64,000 nt of DNA from Streptomyces sp. NBC_01294 (GCF_035917235.1 NZ_CP108423.1:7531501-7595500); one strand, 5' to 3'; counted from the stretch's first letter, positions 35,053 to 45,459 are shown. Notes: a model not told the origin generated them from the letters alone. Made by a program: numbers and translations.

Positions 35053-38000
35053 ATGGCCCCCAGTACCGGTCTCGGATGGCAGTTCTGGGTCGACCGAGGA
35101 GGCACGTTCACCGACATCGTGGCCCGCTCCCCGGACGGCGAACTGCTGACCCGCAAGATCCTTTCGGATAATCCGGCTCACTATCACGACGCGGCCGTCG
35201 CGGGAATCCGCGCGCTGCTCGGCCTTACCGAGCAGGAGGGGATCCCCGGCGGAGCGATCGATGCGGTGCGGATGGGTACCACGGTGGCGACCAATGCCCT
35301 GCTGGAGCGCGCCGGTGAGCCGACCGCACTGGTGATCACCCGCGGCTTCCGGGACGCCCTGCGCATCGGCTACCAGAACCGCCCCCGGATCTTCGACCGG
35401 GAGATCGTCCTCCCCGAGGCCCTGTACGACCGGGTGATCGAGGTCTCCGAACGCGTCACCGCCGACGGCACGGTGCTGACGCCGCCCGATCTGGAGGCCC
35501 TTGCCCCCGAGTTGAGACGTGCGCACGCCGACGGGTTCCGCGCCGTGGCGGTCGTCTGCATGCACAGCAGCCTCCACCCCGCACACGAGCAGGCGATCGG
35601 CGCCCTGGCCGAGCGGATCGGCTTTCCTCAGATCTCGTTGTCCAGCGAGGTCAGTCCGCTGATGAAGCTGGTCCCGCGCGCGGACACCGCTGTGGTCGAC
35701 GCCTACCTCTCTCCCGTCCTGCGCCGCTACGTACAGCAGGTGGCCGATGAGCTGCGCGGCGTTCGGCTGATGTTCATGCAGTCCAACGGCGGTCTGGCCG
35801 AGGCGGGACACTTCCGGGGCAAGGACGCGATCCTGTCCGGTCCGGCCGGCGGCATCGTCGGTATGGCGCGCATGTCGCAGCTGGCGGGCTTCGAGAAGGT
35901 CATCGGTTTCGATATGGGCGGCACTTCCACCGACGTGTCCCATTTCGCCGGCGGGTACGAGCGGGTGTCCACCTCCCACGTGGCGGGAGTCCGGATCCAG
36001 GCGCCGATGCTGGATATCCACACCGTCGCGGCCGGCGGCGGGTCCGTCCTGCACTTCGACGGCATCCGCTACCGGGTGGGACCCGACTCGGCCGGAGCGG
36101 ACCCCGGCCCCGCCTGCTACCGAGCGGGGGGCCCACTGACCCTCACCGACGCCAATGTGATGCTCGGCCGCGTGCAGCCGGCCCACTTCCCGCACGTCTT
36201 CGGGCCGGGCGGCGACCAGCCCCTGGACCACGAGGTCGTACGGCGGCTCTTCACCGAGCTCGCCGGGAAGATCCGGGCGCACACTGGCGACCGGCGTTCT
36301 CCGGAGCAGGTAGCCGAAGGCTATCTGCAGGTGGCGGTGGCCAACATGGCGACCGCCGTCAAACGGATCTCCGTACAGCGGGGCCACGACGTCACCGAGT
36401 ACGCGCTGACCTCCTTCGGCGGAGCCGGCGGACAGCACGCGTGCGCCGTCGCCGACTCCCTCGGTATCCGCACCGTTCTCGTACCACCCATGGCCGGAGT
36501 GCTCTCCGCGCTCGGCATCGGACTCGCCGACACCACTACCCTGCGCGAGCAGTCGGTGGAACTTCCCCTCGAAGAGCCGAGCATGGCGCGGATCCTCGCT
36601 GTGGCGCGCGAACTGGAAGACGCCGCCCGCGCCGTGCTCCACGACGAGGACGTCCCCGCCGACCGAATCCAGGTGTCGCGGCAGGCACGGTTGCGGTACG
36701 ACGGCACCGACACGACCGTCACGGTGGCACTGGCCGACCCCACCGCCATGACAGCGGAATTCGAGCAGAACCACCGGGCGACGTACTCGTTCCTCCTGGA
36801 CCGCCCCGTCATCGTCGACGCCCTCTCGGTGGAGGCGACGGGACTGACCCGGCAGCCCGATCTAGGCCGCCTCACCCTGACCGGAACGGCTGACGACGGC
36901 GCGCAGGAAGCGGACACCGTACCGCTCCATACTGGCGGAACCTGGCGCGATGTCCCCCTGCGGCGACGGGAGTGTCTGGGATCGGGCGCCGTCGTGGCCG
37001 GTCCGGCCGTCATCGCCGAGGCCGACGCCACCACCGTTGTCGACCCCGGCTGGCAGGCAACCGCGACCACCACAGGGCATCTGCGTCTCGAACGCGTGGT
37101 CGGGCTTGCCCAGACCGGGGTCGAGACCAGGGCGGACCCCGTCATGCTGGAGATCTTCAACAGCCTCTTCGTGTCGATCGCCGAGCAGATGGGCGGCCGT
37201 CTGGAGGCAACGGCTCAGTCAGTCAACATCAAGGAACGACTGGACTTCTCCTGCGCGCTCTTCGACCCGGATGGCAATCTCGTTGCCAACGCCCCGCACA
37301 TCCCGGTGCACCTGGGCTCGATGGGCACCGCCGTCAGCGAAGTGATCCGCCGCCGCCGCGGTGCGATGCGGCCCGGCGACGCCTACGCGGTCAACGACCC
37401 GTACCACGGCGGCACTCACCTGCCCGACATCACCGTGGTCACTCCGGTCTTCGACGAGCGGGGCGAGAGGGACGGGGCCCCTGGCGCGGAGATCCTCTTC
37501 TTCGTCGCCTCACGTGGTCACCACGCGGAGATCGGCGGCCTGACACCGGGATCCATGCCGTCGAACAGCCACGAGATCGACGAGGAAGGAGTGCTCTTCG
37601 ACAACTGGCTGCTCGTCGAGAACGGCAGGCTCCGGGAGGACGAGACGCTGCGACTGCTGACGGATGCGCCCTACCCGTCGCGAGACCCGGCAACCAACCT
37701 CGCCGACCTGCGGGCCCAGATCGCCGCCAACCGCAAGGGCGTCGAGGAGGTCGGCAAGATGATCGACCACTTCGGCCTCGACGTTGTGCGCGCCTATATG
37801 CGCCACGTCCAGGACCACGCCGAGGAGGCCGTCCGCCGCGCGCTCGTCTCCCTCGCCGACGGTGCGTACCGCTACGAGATGGATTCCGGCGCGGTCATCT
37901 CCGTACGCATCACCGTGGATCGCGAGCAGCGGTCGGCAACGATCGACTTCACCGGTACATCGCCACAGCTGGAGACGAACTTCAACGCGCCGACAGCCGT

Positions 38001-38700
38001 GGTGAACGCGGCAGTCCTGTACGTCTTCAGGACGCTGCTGGCCGAGGACATCCCGCTCAACGACGGCTGTCTCAGGCCACTGCGCATCATCGTCCCGGCC
38101 GGATCGATGCTCGCGCCGGTCTACCCCGCGGCCATCGTCGCAGGGAACGTCGAGACCTCGCAGGCGATCACCGGGGCCCTGTACGCCGCGCTGGGTGCCC
38201 AGGCAGAGGGCAGCGGCACGATGAACAACCTCACCTTCGGCAACGAACGCCACCAGTACTACGAAACCATCGCCTCCGGCTCCGGCGCAGGACCGGGGTT
38301 TGACGGGGCATCCGCGGTGCAAACCCACATGACCAACTCCAGGCTCACCGACCCCGAGGTTCTCGAGTGGCGCCTTCCGGTGCTGCTGGAGGAGTTCTCC
38401 GTGCGCAGCGGCAGCGGCGGCGAGGGCCGATGGCGGGGCGGTGACGGCACCGTACGCAAGATCCGCTTCCGCGAACCGATGATGGTCAGTACCCTCTCCG
38501 GCCACCGCCGAGTCCCGCCCTACGGCATGGCCGGCGGAGCCCCCGGCGCGCTGGGCGTCAACCACGTGGAGCGGGCCGACGGAACCTCCGTCCCGATGGC
38601 AGGCTGCGACTCCGTCGAGGTCCGGACCGGCGATGTGCTCGTGGTGGAGACCCCAGGAGGAGGCGGGTACGGCGAGCCGGGCCAAGAGGGAGAGCGATGA
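35053..38700 (+). CDS. 5-Oxoprolinase-type hydantoinase, HyuA and HyuB fused
   Basis: A 1215-residue cytosolic enzyme. Residues 1-690 are hydantoinase A/oxoprolinase: [36 protein letters not shown] and the ATPase-like [20 protein letters not shown]. Residues about 700-1215 are hydantoinase [61 protein letters not shown] and [20 protein letters not shown]. The family cleaves 5-oxoproline (or hydantoins) with ATP, recycling glutamate. The fused eukaryote-like form is intact. It stands apart from the stress genes in function; upstream it is divergent from the PntA-like gene. Confidence 0.93.
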   Translation: MAPSTGLGWQFWVDRGGTFTDIVARSPDGELLTRKILSDNPAHYHDAAVAGIRALLGLTEQEGIPGGAIDAVRMGTTVATNALLERAGEPTALVITRGFRDALRIGYQNRPRIFDREIVLPEALYDRVIEVSERVTADGTVLTPPDLEALAPELRRAHADGFRAVAVVCMHSSLHPAHEQAIGALAERIGFPQISLSSEVSPLMKLVPRADTAVVDAYLSPVLRRYVQQVADELRGVRLMFMQSNGGLAEAGHFRGKDAILSGPAGGIVGMARMSQLAGFEKVIGFDMGGTSTDVSHFAGGYERVSTSHVAGVRIQAPMLDIHTVAAGGGSVLHFDGIRYRVGPDSAGADPGPACYRAGGPLTLTDANVMLGRVQPAHFPHVFGPGGDQPLDHEVVRRLFTELAGKIRAHTGDRRSPEQVAEGYLQVAVANMATAVKRISVQRGHDVTEYALTSFGGAGGQHACAVADSLGIRTVLVPPMAGVLSALGIGLADTTTLREQSVELPLEEPSMARILAVARELEDAARAVLHDEDVPADRIQVSRQARLRYDGTDTTVTVALADPTAMTAEFEQNHRATYSFLLDRPVIVDALSVEATGLTRQPDLGRLTLTGTADDGAQEADTVPLHTGGTWRDVPLRRRECLGSGAVVAGPAVIAEADATTVVDPGWQATATTTGHLRLERVVGLAQTGVETRADPVMLEIFNSLFVSIAEQMGGRLEATAQSVNIKERLDFSCALFDPDGNLVANAPHIPVHLGSMGTAVSEVIRRRRGAMRPGDAYAVNDPYHGGTHLPDITVVTPVFDERGERDGAPGAEILFFVASRGHHAEIGGLTPGSMPSNSHEIDEEGVLFDNWLLVENGRLREDETLRLLTDAPYPSRDPATNLADLRAQIAANRKGVEEVGKMIDHFGLDVVRAYMRHVQDHAEEAVRRALVSLADGAYRYEMDSGAVISVRITVDREQRSATIDFTGTSPQLETNFNAPTAVVNAAVLYVFRTLLAEDIPLNDGCLRPLRIIVPAGSMLAPVYPAAIVAGNVETSQAITGALYAALGAQAEGSGTMNNLTFGNERHQYYETIASGSGAGPGFDGASAVQTHMTNSRLTDPEVLEWRLPVLLEEFSVRSGSGGEGRWRGGDGTVRKIRFREPMMVSTLSGHRRVPPYGMAGGAPGALGVNHVERADGTSVPMAGCDSVEVRTGDVLVVETPGGGGYGEPGQEGER

Positions 38701-38729
38701 TCTGGATGTCAAGGGGCGCGGGCGGGCCC

Positions 38730-38985
38730 TCATACGGCGATGAGCCGATCGGCCACCTCCGATACCCCGTCGATCTTGCGGATTTCGGCAAGGATCCTGC
38801 CCACGGCGGTTCCGCCCACAGAACCGGAGAGCGTACTGCCCCGCGTGTGCCGAGACCTGGACGGTGTCCGCGGCCTCCGGCGCCGTGGAGCGGACCACGG
38901 CTTCGATCTCGGTGCGCAACCCGGCGTCACCGACCAGGGCATCGAGTAGGGCGTGCCGGAGGACCGTTCCCACATGACCAGCACC
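38730..38985 (-). pseudogene. BON-domain remnant (frameshifted)
   Basis: The minus strand reads VLRHALLDALVGDAGLRTEI, then EAVVRSTAPEAADTVQVSAH, in one frame. It then continues LSGSVGGTAVGRILAEIRKI and DGVSEVADRLIAV in another. Together they form the end of a CBS-BON protein (BON consensus VTLSGxV...DGVxxVxxxL). The CBS part has been lost. It sits just downstream of the oxoprolinase gene. Confidence 0.65.
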
Positions 38986-39419
38986 GGGCGTTGGTCTCGA
39001 CCACCCTGTGGCGGCGGGGGATACCGGTGGGGTCGGATGGAATGGAGAGTGCCGGGAAGCCCAGCCCCGCGTTTCCCACGATCCGGCGCCCGCTGAACGG
39101 ACGGCCAGTGCCGGACGGTCCCTTTCCAGAGCCGCGCGTCCCATGCTCGGCCTCAGGACCCCGGAGCGTGGTGAGGCTGCGTCCATAACGGCCGAGGGAA
39201 CCCCCAACGGGGAGGGATGACAAACCCGGGATGCAAGCATCTGACCACCGACGCAACGGATCACCGATGGCCGTAACGGGCGCGGGCACCTTGGTGGGCG
39301 GCCGGGCCCGCACATCACTCGGTGGGGTGCCGTGCGCCGTTTGCCCCGTGGCACAGGACGTCATCCCGCGAGTGGGGCAAGCTGTGCCTGGAGACGCCCG
39401 GAGAAGGAAGCGGGTACGT
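38986..39419. other. 433-bp gap upstream of the maturation protease gene
   Basis: No recognisable gene or regulon palindrome was seen. AGAAGGAAG precedes the protease ATG. Confidence 0.35.
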
Positions 39420-39956
39420 ATGAAGCCGCTCGCCGGTACGGCGGTCATCGGGATCGGAAACGAGTTCAGGCGCGATGACGGGGTGGGGTGGGCGACCATC
39501 GCTTTGCTGCGCGCGCGGAAAGCGCAGCGACCTCTCCCGTCCGGTACTGAGCTCACACAGTGCGACGGAGAACCCGGCCGGCTGATCAGCCTCTGGGAAG
39601 GCAAGGCCCTCACCTTCGTCGTCGACGCCTGCTTCCCACCCGCGGCGCAGCCTGGGCGGACACATCGGTGGTGTGTGGCCCCGGGCGAGATGCCGCACCC
39701 GGCTGCCGCAGGCAGGCAGAGCACCCACGGGCTGGGGCTCGCCGAGGCCTTGTGCCTCGCCGACAGTCTCGGGCGCGGTCCCGGCCGTCTCATTGTGTAC
39801 GCGGTCGAGGGAGCGGACCGCTCGCTGGGCACGGGGCTCACCCCGGCGGTGGCGGCCGCCCTGCCGCTTCTGGCCCGGCGCATCGAGGAAGACGTCCGGC
39901 AGTACAGCCGGAGAACTCGCCGGACCAGCTTCGAACCCGGGAGCCCGCTGGTCTGA
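39420..39956 (+). CDS. Hydrogenase maturation protease (HycI/HyaD family)
   Basis: A 178-residue peptidase. The N-terminal signature is VIGIGNEFRRDDGVGWATIA (first Ni/Zn ligand acid in the RRDDGVG motif). FVVDACFPP gives the second Asp, and STHGLGLAEALCLADSLGRG the His. These enzymes clip the C-terminus of the [NiFe]-hydrogenase large subunit after nickel insertion. No hydrogenase structural or hyp genes are in the window, so its partner lies elsewhere. Hydrogenases are part of DevR-type hypoxia responses in some actinobacteria, which fits its neighbours. Confidence 0.82.
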   Translation: MKPLAGTAVIGIGNEFRRDDGVGWATIALLRARKAQRPLPSGTELTQCDGEPGRLISLWEGKALTFVVDACFPPAAQPGRTHRWCVAPGEMPHPAAAGRQSTHGLGLAEALCLADSLGRGPGRLIVYAVEGADRSLGTGLTPAVAAALPLLARRIEEDVRQYSRRTRRTSFEPGSPLV

Positions 39957-40179
39957 CATGCTGCCGGATCTAGGCACGTGGAGACCGAGAGGTGCACCAT
40001 GACCGACGCTTCGGACGCCGGAGCCGTCCTCGACCACCAGGACGCACAGGTGCTTCATCGAGTACCGCTTACGGTCGCTTCACGGCTACCGGCGCGAGCG
40101 CGGGGACGACAGGGCTCCGGCCGGCCGGAACCGGACACCTCAGCGCCCTTCCAGTCATCTACCAGACGGAGCAGCCGGC
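39957..40179. other. Gap upstream of usp
   Basis: A weak palindrome-like GGGGACGACAGGGCTCC starts at 40102. An open frame from ATG 40001 (MTDASDAGAVLDHQDAQVLH) has no recognisable family and may be the start of a lost gene. Confidence 0.3.
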
Positions 40180-41055
40180 ATGGAGCCAGTCGTCACCGTG
40201 GGCCTCGACGGCTCACCCGAGAGCCTCGCCGCTGCCCGTTGGGCCGCTGACGAAGCCGACCGCCGCAAACTCACGCTGCGCCTGTTGCACGCGTGGCCCC
40301 TGCTGGCTCCGGAACCGACCCACGTCCCCTCCGAGATGGATCAGAACTACTGGGCGAAGCGGATCGTGCACAACGCGAAGGCGGAGCTCCAAGCGCGCCA
40401 CCCGGGCCTGACCATCGTCGGCAACCTGGTCGCCGAGGATGCTCAGGAGGCGCTGCTGAAAGCGTCAGCGGAGTCCGAGATGACCGTGCTCGGTTCGCGA
40501 GGACTGGAGCCCGTCGAGAGCTATTTCCTGGGCGACATCAGCATGCCCGTCGTCGCACGGGCCGAGCGGCCGGTGGTCCTGGTGCGCGCCGGGACGCGCG
40601 AAGAGGGTCCGCCGTCCGCTCCAGGTGCCTCAGGCGGCGTAGTGGTGGCATTGAAACTGCACGGTCCGTGCGACGACCTGCTCGCGTTCTCCTTCGCCGC
40701 CGCCGCGGCACGGGGCGTTCCCCTGCAAGCCGTCCACGGCCGGAGCGTTCCCCTCCACGCTCACGCTCCCTGGGGCACGGACCACGACGTGACCGAGAAG
40801 ATCACGCAGGACGCGCGGAAGCTCCTGAGCGACGCCCTTCGCCCCTGGCGCGAGAAGTTCCCGAGTGTGGAGGTGGCCGACAGCGTCGGTCTTGAAAGCC
40901 CCACCAAGGCCGTGGTGCGGGCCGCAGAGGGCGCAGGGCTGCTGGTCGTCGGCCGACGCAGGCACCGCCCTGCCCTGGCACCCCCATTGGGTTCCGTGGC
41001 CACCGCCGCGATCCATCACGCGCGCTGCCCCGTCGCCGTCATTCCCCATGACTGA
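40180..41055 (+). CDS. Universal stress protein, two Usp domains
   Basis: A 291-residue protein. Domain 1: VVTVGLDGSPESLAAARWAA and VLGSRGLEPVESYFLGDISM. Domain 2: GLLVVGRRRHRPALAPPLGS, then HHARCPVAVIPHD. In domain 1 the GS of the G-x9-GS loop is replaced by GD, so ATP binding may be weak. The stop overlaps the next start by 8 bp, indicating a coupled operon with the kinase-like gene. Confidence 0.88.
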   Translation: MEPVVTVGLDGSPESLAAARWAADEADRRKLTLRLLHAWPLLAPEPTHVPSEMDQNYWAKRIVHNAKAELQARHPGLTIVGNLVAEDAQEALLKASAESEMTVLGSRGLEPVESYFLGDISMPVVARAERPVVLVRAGTREEGPPSAPGASGGVVVALKLHGPCDDLLAFSFAAAAARGVPLQAVHGRSVPLHAHAPWGTDHDVTEKITQDARKLLSDALRPWREKFPSVEVADSVGLESPTKAVVRAAEGAGLLVVGRRRHRPALAPPLGSVATAAIHHARCPVAVIPHD

Positions 41056-42634
41056 GCCGAGCCACCACGAGGAGCCGCCGGTGCCGGCGCACCGGACCGA
41101 CGCGTCCGCGCTCCGGACCGGCACCGGCCTCCAGGTTCCGCCACTACCGCGCGCAGAGGTGTGCGAGACGCACACCGCGGTCCTGTTCTTCGTCGGTGAC
41201 CGCGCCTACAAGCTGAAGAAGCCGGTCGACCTGGGGTTCCTCGACTACACGACCACGGCGGCCCGGCGGGCCGTGTGCGAACGAGAAGTCGCCCTCAACC
41301 GTCGCTTCGCCCCTGATGTCTACCTGGGCCTGGGTGAATTTCGCGGACCGGACGCGGACACGCCCGAACCTCTCGTGGTGATGCGCCGCATGCCGGCGGA
41401 ACGCCGCCTGTCCCTGCTCGTGAGTCAAGGCGCCGACGTCGACGAAGCCCTGCGGTCTGTCGCACGCCTCCTTGCCTCCCGTCACGCGGACGCGCCCCGC
41501 GGCCCGGACATCGACGAGCAGGGCAGGCGGGACGCGCTGTCAGCGCGCTGGGAAGCAAGCTTCACGCAGGTCAGGGGACTGACCGAGGACGGCCAGCTGC
41601 TCGACGGGGTGGAGGAGACCGAGCGCTTGGTGCGTCGCTATCTCGCCGGCCGCGAGAAACTGTTCGACGCGCGTATTGGGCAGGGGCGGGTGGTCGACGG
41701 CCATGGCGACCTGCTCGCCCAGGACATCTTCTGTCTCGACGACGGACCCCGCGTCCTGGACTGTCTGGAATTCGACGACCGCCTTCGCTCCGTCGACGGT
41801 CTCGACGACGCGGCCTTCCTCGCCATGGACCTGGAGCAGACGGGTGCCCCGGAGGCCGCGGCGTTCTTCCTCGCCCAGTACAGCGAGTACTCCGGCGACC
41901 CCGCACCGCCGTCCCTATGGCACCACTACGTCGCTTACCGCGCGTTCGTCCGTGCCAAGGTCTCCCTGATCCAGGCAGCTCAAGGCGCCCGCGGCGCGCA
42001 TGCGGCAGCGCGGCGACTGGTCACCACGACGCTGCGCCACCTGCGTACCTCCGCTGTCGGCCTGACCCTCGTCGGCGGCCTCCCGGGCAGCGGAAAGTCC
42101 ACGCTCTCCGGCGCACTGGCCGATCGCCTGGGCGTCACGCTGCTCAGCAGCGACCGCCTCCGCAAGGAGCTGGCAGGCATGCCGGCGGAGGAATCCGCGG
42201 CCTCCGACTACGGCGAAGGGCTGTACACGCCCGAATGGACCGCGAGGACGTACGCGGCCCTGCTCGACCGGGCGTCCGCCCTCCTGTCCCGCGGCGAGTC
42301 CGTCGTCCTCGACGCCACCTGGTCCGATGCGGGACAGCGCGAAGCCGCCCTGCGCATGGCCGAACGCGCCAGCGCCGACCTGGTGGCCCTGCACTGCCAG
42401 GCTCCGGGCGAGGTGTCGGCCGCACGCCTGAGCACCCGCGCCCCCGGGGCGTCCGACGCCACCCCCGATGTGGCCAGGGCCATGGCAGCCACGGAGCCGC
42501 CGTGGGACGAGGCCGTCCCCATCGACACCGGCGGCCCTTTGGAGGCCGCGGTCATCCAGGCGATGGCGGCCGTACGCCCGTACGGCGCCGGCCAGGCCCC
42601 GGTCTTCCGCCGCCCCTACATGGAACCGGACTGA
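41048..42634 (+). CDS. Bifunctional APH-like phosphotransferase/AAA (zeta-like) kinase
   Basis: A 528-residue protein with two parts. Residues 37-330 resemble aminoglycoside phosphotransferase-like proteins: ETHTAVLFFVGDRAYKLKKP, and the catalytic-loop HGDLLAQDIFCLD at 219-231 followed by LDCLEFDDRLR. Residues 335-510 form a P-loop kinase: LVGGLPGSGKSTLSGALADR at 341-360, then LLSSDRLRKELAGMPAEESA and VVLDATWSDAGQREAALRMA. The substrate is unknown. The ATG at 41048 overlaps the usp end, so the two are co-expressed. Such Usp-linked ATPases are frequent in hypoxia-type regulons. Confidence 0.82.
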   Translation: MTEPSHHEEPPVPAHRTDASALRTGTGLQVPPLPRAEVCETHTAVLFFVGDRAYKLKKPVDLGFLDYTTTAARRAVCEREVALNRRFAPDVYLGLGEFRGPDADTPEPLVVMRRMPAERRLSLLVSQGADVDEALRSVARLLASRHADAPRGPDIDEQGRRDALSARWEASFTQVRGLTEDGQLLDGVEETERLVRRYLAGREKLFDARIGQGRVVDGHGDLLAQDIFCLDDGPRVLDCLEFDDRLRSVDGLDDAAFLAMDLEQTGAPEAAAFFLAQYSEYSGDPAPPSLWHHYVAYRAFVRAKVSLIQAAQGARGAHAAARRLVTTTLRHLRTSAVGLTLVGGLPGSGKSTLSGALADRLGVTLLSSDRLRKELAGMPAEESAASDYGEGLYTPEWTARTYAALLDRASALLSRGESVVLDATWSDAGQREAALRMAERASADLVALHCQAPGEVSAARLSTRAPGASDATPDVARAMAATEPPWDEAVPIDTGGPLEAAVIQAMAAVRPYGAGQAPVFRRPYMEPD

Positions 42635-43002
42635 GCAGCGTGGCGAGCCTGTGTGCAGTCGCCCGCTCGCCGCAACGAACGTCCTGTTCCAAAGGGCCCG
42701 GGCGAGCCGGTGGTCCCAGCACGAAGCCAGGGCGGCTGATCACGACGACCGGGTGAATCAGGGTCTCTCCGGCATGACGCACGTGCAGGGGGAGGTAGTG
42801 CGGCCTCTATTGCCGGTGCCGGCCCGGCCGGAGAGAAGAAGCGCGAAGCGGACGGCCGCGGTGATTGCTTTGCCCTGCGGCAGATCTGTCTCGCCCCCGG
42901 CAAGAGCAGGTGCCGAATGCCTCCGGTGGACCCGCCCCTTGGCATGGCGCACAGTGGCACGTGACGCCGTACACCCGCTGTCTTGATCACGGAGGCTTTG
43001 TC
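42635..43002. other. 368-bp gap
   Basis: No gene or palindrome pair recognised. CACGGAGG lies just before the next start. Confidence 0.35.
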
Positions 43003-43194
43003 ATGACCCAGAGCACCCCTTCCGAACAGGACCGTTTGTCCCTCGTCGAAGCACAGGTGCAGACGCTCGCCCAGGCAGTGCGGGCACTGGCCGAAGGGTT
43101 GGAGGCCAACCCCTCACAGGAGACAGAAGGATCGGCCCACGCGGCGCGCGGCGCACGGCTCGCTCATGAGCTTCTCCTGGCCCAGGGCCTGTAG
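43003..43194 (+). CDS. Small helical hypothetical protein (63 residues)
   Basis: ATG 43003 has GGAGG 9 bp upstream. The product is SEQDRLSLVEAQVQTLAQAV, then RALAEGLEANPSQETEGSAH, then RLAHELLLAQGL. Heptad-like Leu/Val spacing suggests a short coiled coil. There is no recognised family. A strong hairpin follows at 43277. It lies directly before the CBS-BON array, on the opposite strand. Confidence 0.6.
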   Translation: MTQSTPSEQDRLSLVEAQVQTLAQAVRALAEGLEANPSQETEGSAHAARGARLAHELLLAQGL

Positions 43195-43276
43195 TGCCAC
43201 TGGGAGGACCGCATGGTGGAAGGCGACGAGGGGGGTAGGAGACGTCCACTCCCTCCTCATCGGCACAGCCGCTCGA

Positions 43277-43299
43277 GGAGCCGCCCAGTGGGCGGCTCC
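43277..43299. terminator. Perfect hairpin terminator
   Basis: 10-bp arms GGAGCCGCCC and GGGCGGCTCC enclose the loop AGT. It lies 82 bp after the small gene and about 190 bp beyond the last CBS-BON stop on the other strand, so it may serve both. Confidence 0.65.
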
Positions 43300-43485
43300 G
43301 GGGCTTTCCGTGGATCAGTAGAGGCTGGCGACGATTCGATCGTTCATGATGGCTTCCCCATGCATGGGGGATGACCGGGATCCACTTGACGGGCCACGTT
43401 CACCGTGAGGAGGGGATGGTTCGACCGCGCCGACGTGCTGACCGGCCGCGGGATCCGGAGGTACTCGACACGGTGGTTGGCTCGC

Positions 43486-44142
43486 TCAGGCTGAGGGCGT
43501 GTCGTCGATGGCGTATCCGAGACGTGAGGTGACGGAGACCACGCCGTCCACGGTCCGGCAGAGGCGTTCGATGAGTGGGATGAGGCTTTTGTAGTCGACC
43601 GTTCCTTGCAGCTCGACCCGGCCGTCGGTGACGCCCACGGTGATGGCCGAGGGGCTCTGGCGCAGGCTGAGTTCGAGCACGTCACCCATGATTTCGTGAC
43701 GGATGTCCTCGTCGTCCCGGAGGAAGATCCGTAGCAGGTCCCGTCGGCTGACGATTCCGATCAGTACGTCCGCGTCGTCCACGACCAGGAGCCGCTTGAC
43801 TCCTTGTGCTTCCATCAACCGGGCGGCTTCGGCGACGGTCCAGTCGGGTCTGGCGCACACGGGGGGCGAGGACATCAGCTCCTCGGCGCGCGTACCTGCG
43901 GCCTTGTCCTCCTGCCAGGCCTCCCGTTCGGGAAGTGACCTGAAGTAGTCGCTTTGGCCTGCGGATTTCGGCAGCAGGTCCCGTTCCGAGATCACGCCGA
44001 GCGGGTGGCCGGAATGGTCGACGACTGGGACGGCCGACACTTTGTGTTCCGTCAGGGTGCGGGCGATCTCCTTGAAGGGGGCGTTGTTGGGGACGGTGAC
44101 GACCTCGCGGGTCATCAGCTCGCGGACTTCCCGATGCTTCAT
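43486..44142 (-). CDS. CBS-BON protein (array member 1)
   Basis: A 218-residue protein with CBS 1 at about residues 6-60 (VRELMTREVVTVPNNAPFKE to VVDHSGHPLGVISERDLLPK), CBS 2 at about 87-140 (EELMSSPPVCARPDWTVAEA to LVVDDADVLIGIVSRRDLLR) and BON at about 150-212 (ITVGVTDGRVELQGTVDYKS to VDGVVSVTSRLGYAIDD). The BON domain is usually a membrane- or phospholipid-associated module. Last gene of a three-gene run (gaps 12 and 9 bp) headed by 45396. Confidence 0.9.
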   Translation of the reverse strand: MKHREVRELMTREVVTVPNNAPFKEIARTLTEHKVSAVPVVDHSGHPLGVISERDLLPKSAGQSDYFRSLPEREAWQEDKAAGTRAEELMSSPPVCARPDWTVAEAARLMEAQGVKRLLVVDDADVLIGIVSRRDLLRIFLRDDEDIRHEIMGDVLELSLRQSPSAITVGVTDGRVELQGTVDYKSLIPLIERLCRTVDGVVSVTSRLGYAIDDTPSA

Positions 44143-44151
44143 GCTCTTCTC

Positions 44152-44778
44152 CTACCGCTCGGTGGGCGTTCGAGCGCCGACCGACACGTCGTCCTGTGCG
44201 TAGTCGAGCCGGTTGACCACGTCGACGACGCCGTCGACGCTCTGGCACAGGCGCAGCACGATGGGGACCAGGCTGCGCCGGCTTACGGTGCCGCTGAGGG
44301 TCACCAGCCCGTCGGTGACCTCGACGGTCAACGACGACGGGCTGAGCCCGAGGGTGTGGGTCACCACGTCTTCGAGGATTTCCTCCTGGATCGCGTGGTC
44401 CCTGCGCAGGAAGAGCTGGAGCAGGTCGCTGCGGCTCAGGATGCCGATCAGTCGGCCGGCGGCGTCCACCACGGGCAGCCTCTTGACCTGCCGCCCCCGC
44501 ATGACCCGCGCTGCGCGGACGACGCTCCATTCGGTCTGTGCGGTGATGGCGGGGCTGGTCATGAGATCGGCGGCCGTGTTCGTGCCGCTGCCGGAGCTGC
44601 GCTTGCGCAGCAGGTCGGCCTCGGAGACGACGCCCACGGGACGTTCGGCCTCGTCCACCACGGGCACGGCGGAAATGTCGAACTCCTTGAGGAGCCTGGC
44701 GATTTCCTTGAACGGGGTGCCCCGCTGGACGCTGACGGCTGTCGGGGTCATCAGGTCGGCGACGCTGCGGTGCCTCAT
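44152..44778 (-). CDS. CBS-BON protein (array member 2)
   Basis: A 208-residue paralogue of its neighbours, with CBS 1 (VADLMTPTAVSVQRGTPFKE, PVGVVSEADLLRKRSSGSGT), CBS 2 (DLMTSPAITAQTEWSVVRAA, LIGILSRSDLLQLFLRRDH) and BON (LTVEVTDGLVTLSGTVSRRS, CQSVDGVVDVVNRLDYAQDD). It starts 12 bp after member 3 and is followed after 9 bp by member 1. The linker between the CBS domains is shorter than in member 1. Confidence 0.9.
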   Translation of the reverse strand: MRHRSVADLMTPTAVSVQRGTPFKEIARLLKEFDISAVPVVDEAERPVGVVSEADLLRKRSSGSGTNTAADLMTSPAITAQTEWSVVRAARVMRGRQVKRLPVVDAAGRLIGILSRSDLLQLFLRRDHAIQEEILEDVVTHTLGLSPSSLTVEVTDGLVTLSGTVSRRSLVPIVLRLCQSVDGVVDVVNRLDYAQDDVSVGARTPTER

Positions 44779-44790
44779 CGTCGGCCTCCC

Positions 44791-45396
44791 TCACGTGCGG
44801 ACTTCGGCGTCGAGGCGCACGGCCGTGACGTCCACTACCCCCGGTACGGTGCGTGCGACTCGGACCAGCACGTCCTTCAGGGCCGGGTCGGGGATGGAGC
44901 CGTCCAGATGCACGATGCCGTCGGCCACATGCACCTGGACCATGGCCGATCCGGCGGGGATGAGCTCTGCCATGATCAGTTCGCGGAGCTCCTCGGCGAT
45001 GTCGGCGTCGGGGCGGAGGTAGATCTTGAGGAGGTCGCTCCGGCTGACCACGCCGACGAGGCGGCCGTCGCCGTCGACGACGGGGAGCCGCTTGAGGTGG
45101 CCGCGGGCCATCAGACGGGCGGCGCCGGGGATGGTGGCGTCCTTGGTCACCGTGACCGCCGGTACGGTCATCAGCTGCCCGGCGGTGACTGCCCGGGACT
45201 CGTCCGTGCCCTGGGCCTTGAGCAGCAGATCCGCTTCGGATACCACGCCGGCGACCCGTCCTTCCTCCGACAGGACGGGCAGGGCGCTGATCCGCCACTG
45301 CCGCATGGCCTCCACGACGTCCTTGAACGGTGCTCTGCGGTCGACGGAGATGACGGCATGAGTCATCACGTCCTCGACGGTGCGAAGCTGCTTCAT
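44791..45396 (-). CDS. CBS-BON protein (array member 3, first in operon)
   Basis: A 201-residue protein from ATG 45396, preceded by GGAGG; an in-frame start at 45426 lacks one. It has CBS 1 (VEDVMTHAVISVDRRAPFKD, RVAGVVSEADLLLKAQGTDE), CBS 2 (QLMTVPAVTVTKDATIPGAA, LVGVVSRSDLLKIYLRPDAD) and BON (VQVHVADGIVHLDGSIPDPA, VPGVVDVTAVRLDAEVRT). The palindrome pair at 45460-45495 lies 64-99 bp upstream, placing the whole run under the same regulator. Confidence 0.9.
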   Translation of the reverse strand: MKQLRTVEDVMTHAVISVDRRAPFKDVVEAMRQWRISALPVLSEEGRVAGVVSEADLLLKAQGTDESRAVTAGQLMTVPAVTVTKDATIPGAARLMARGHLKRLPVVDGDGRLVGVVSRSDLLKIYLRPDADIAEELRELIMAELIPAGSAMVQVHVADGIVHLDGSIPDPALKDVLVRVARTVPGVVDVTAVRLDAEVRT

Positions 45397-45459
45397 GATG
45401 CCTCCAGTAGCGGCGTCTTGATACATCCGATCGTGGACACCTGTGCCCGCCTGGCGGTA

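Noticed and set aside
34951..36774. 959-residue minus-strand frame extending the PntA-like gene
   Set aside because: The extension lies antisense to the oxoprolinase gene. A clear ribosome site and the family N-terminus mark ATG 34950.
40102..40140. Regulon palindrome before the usp gene at 40180
   Set aside because: Only one weak half-matching site is present and the two-site spacing is not convincing.
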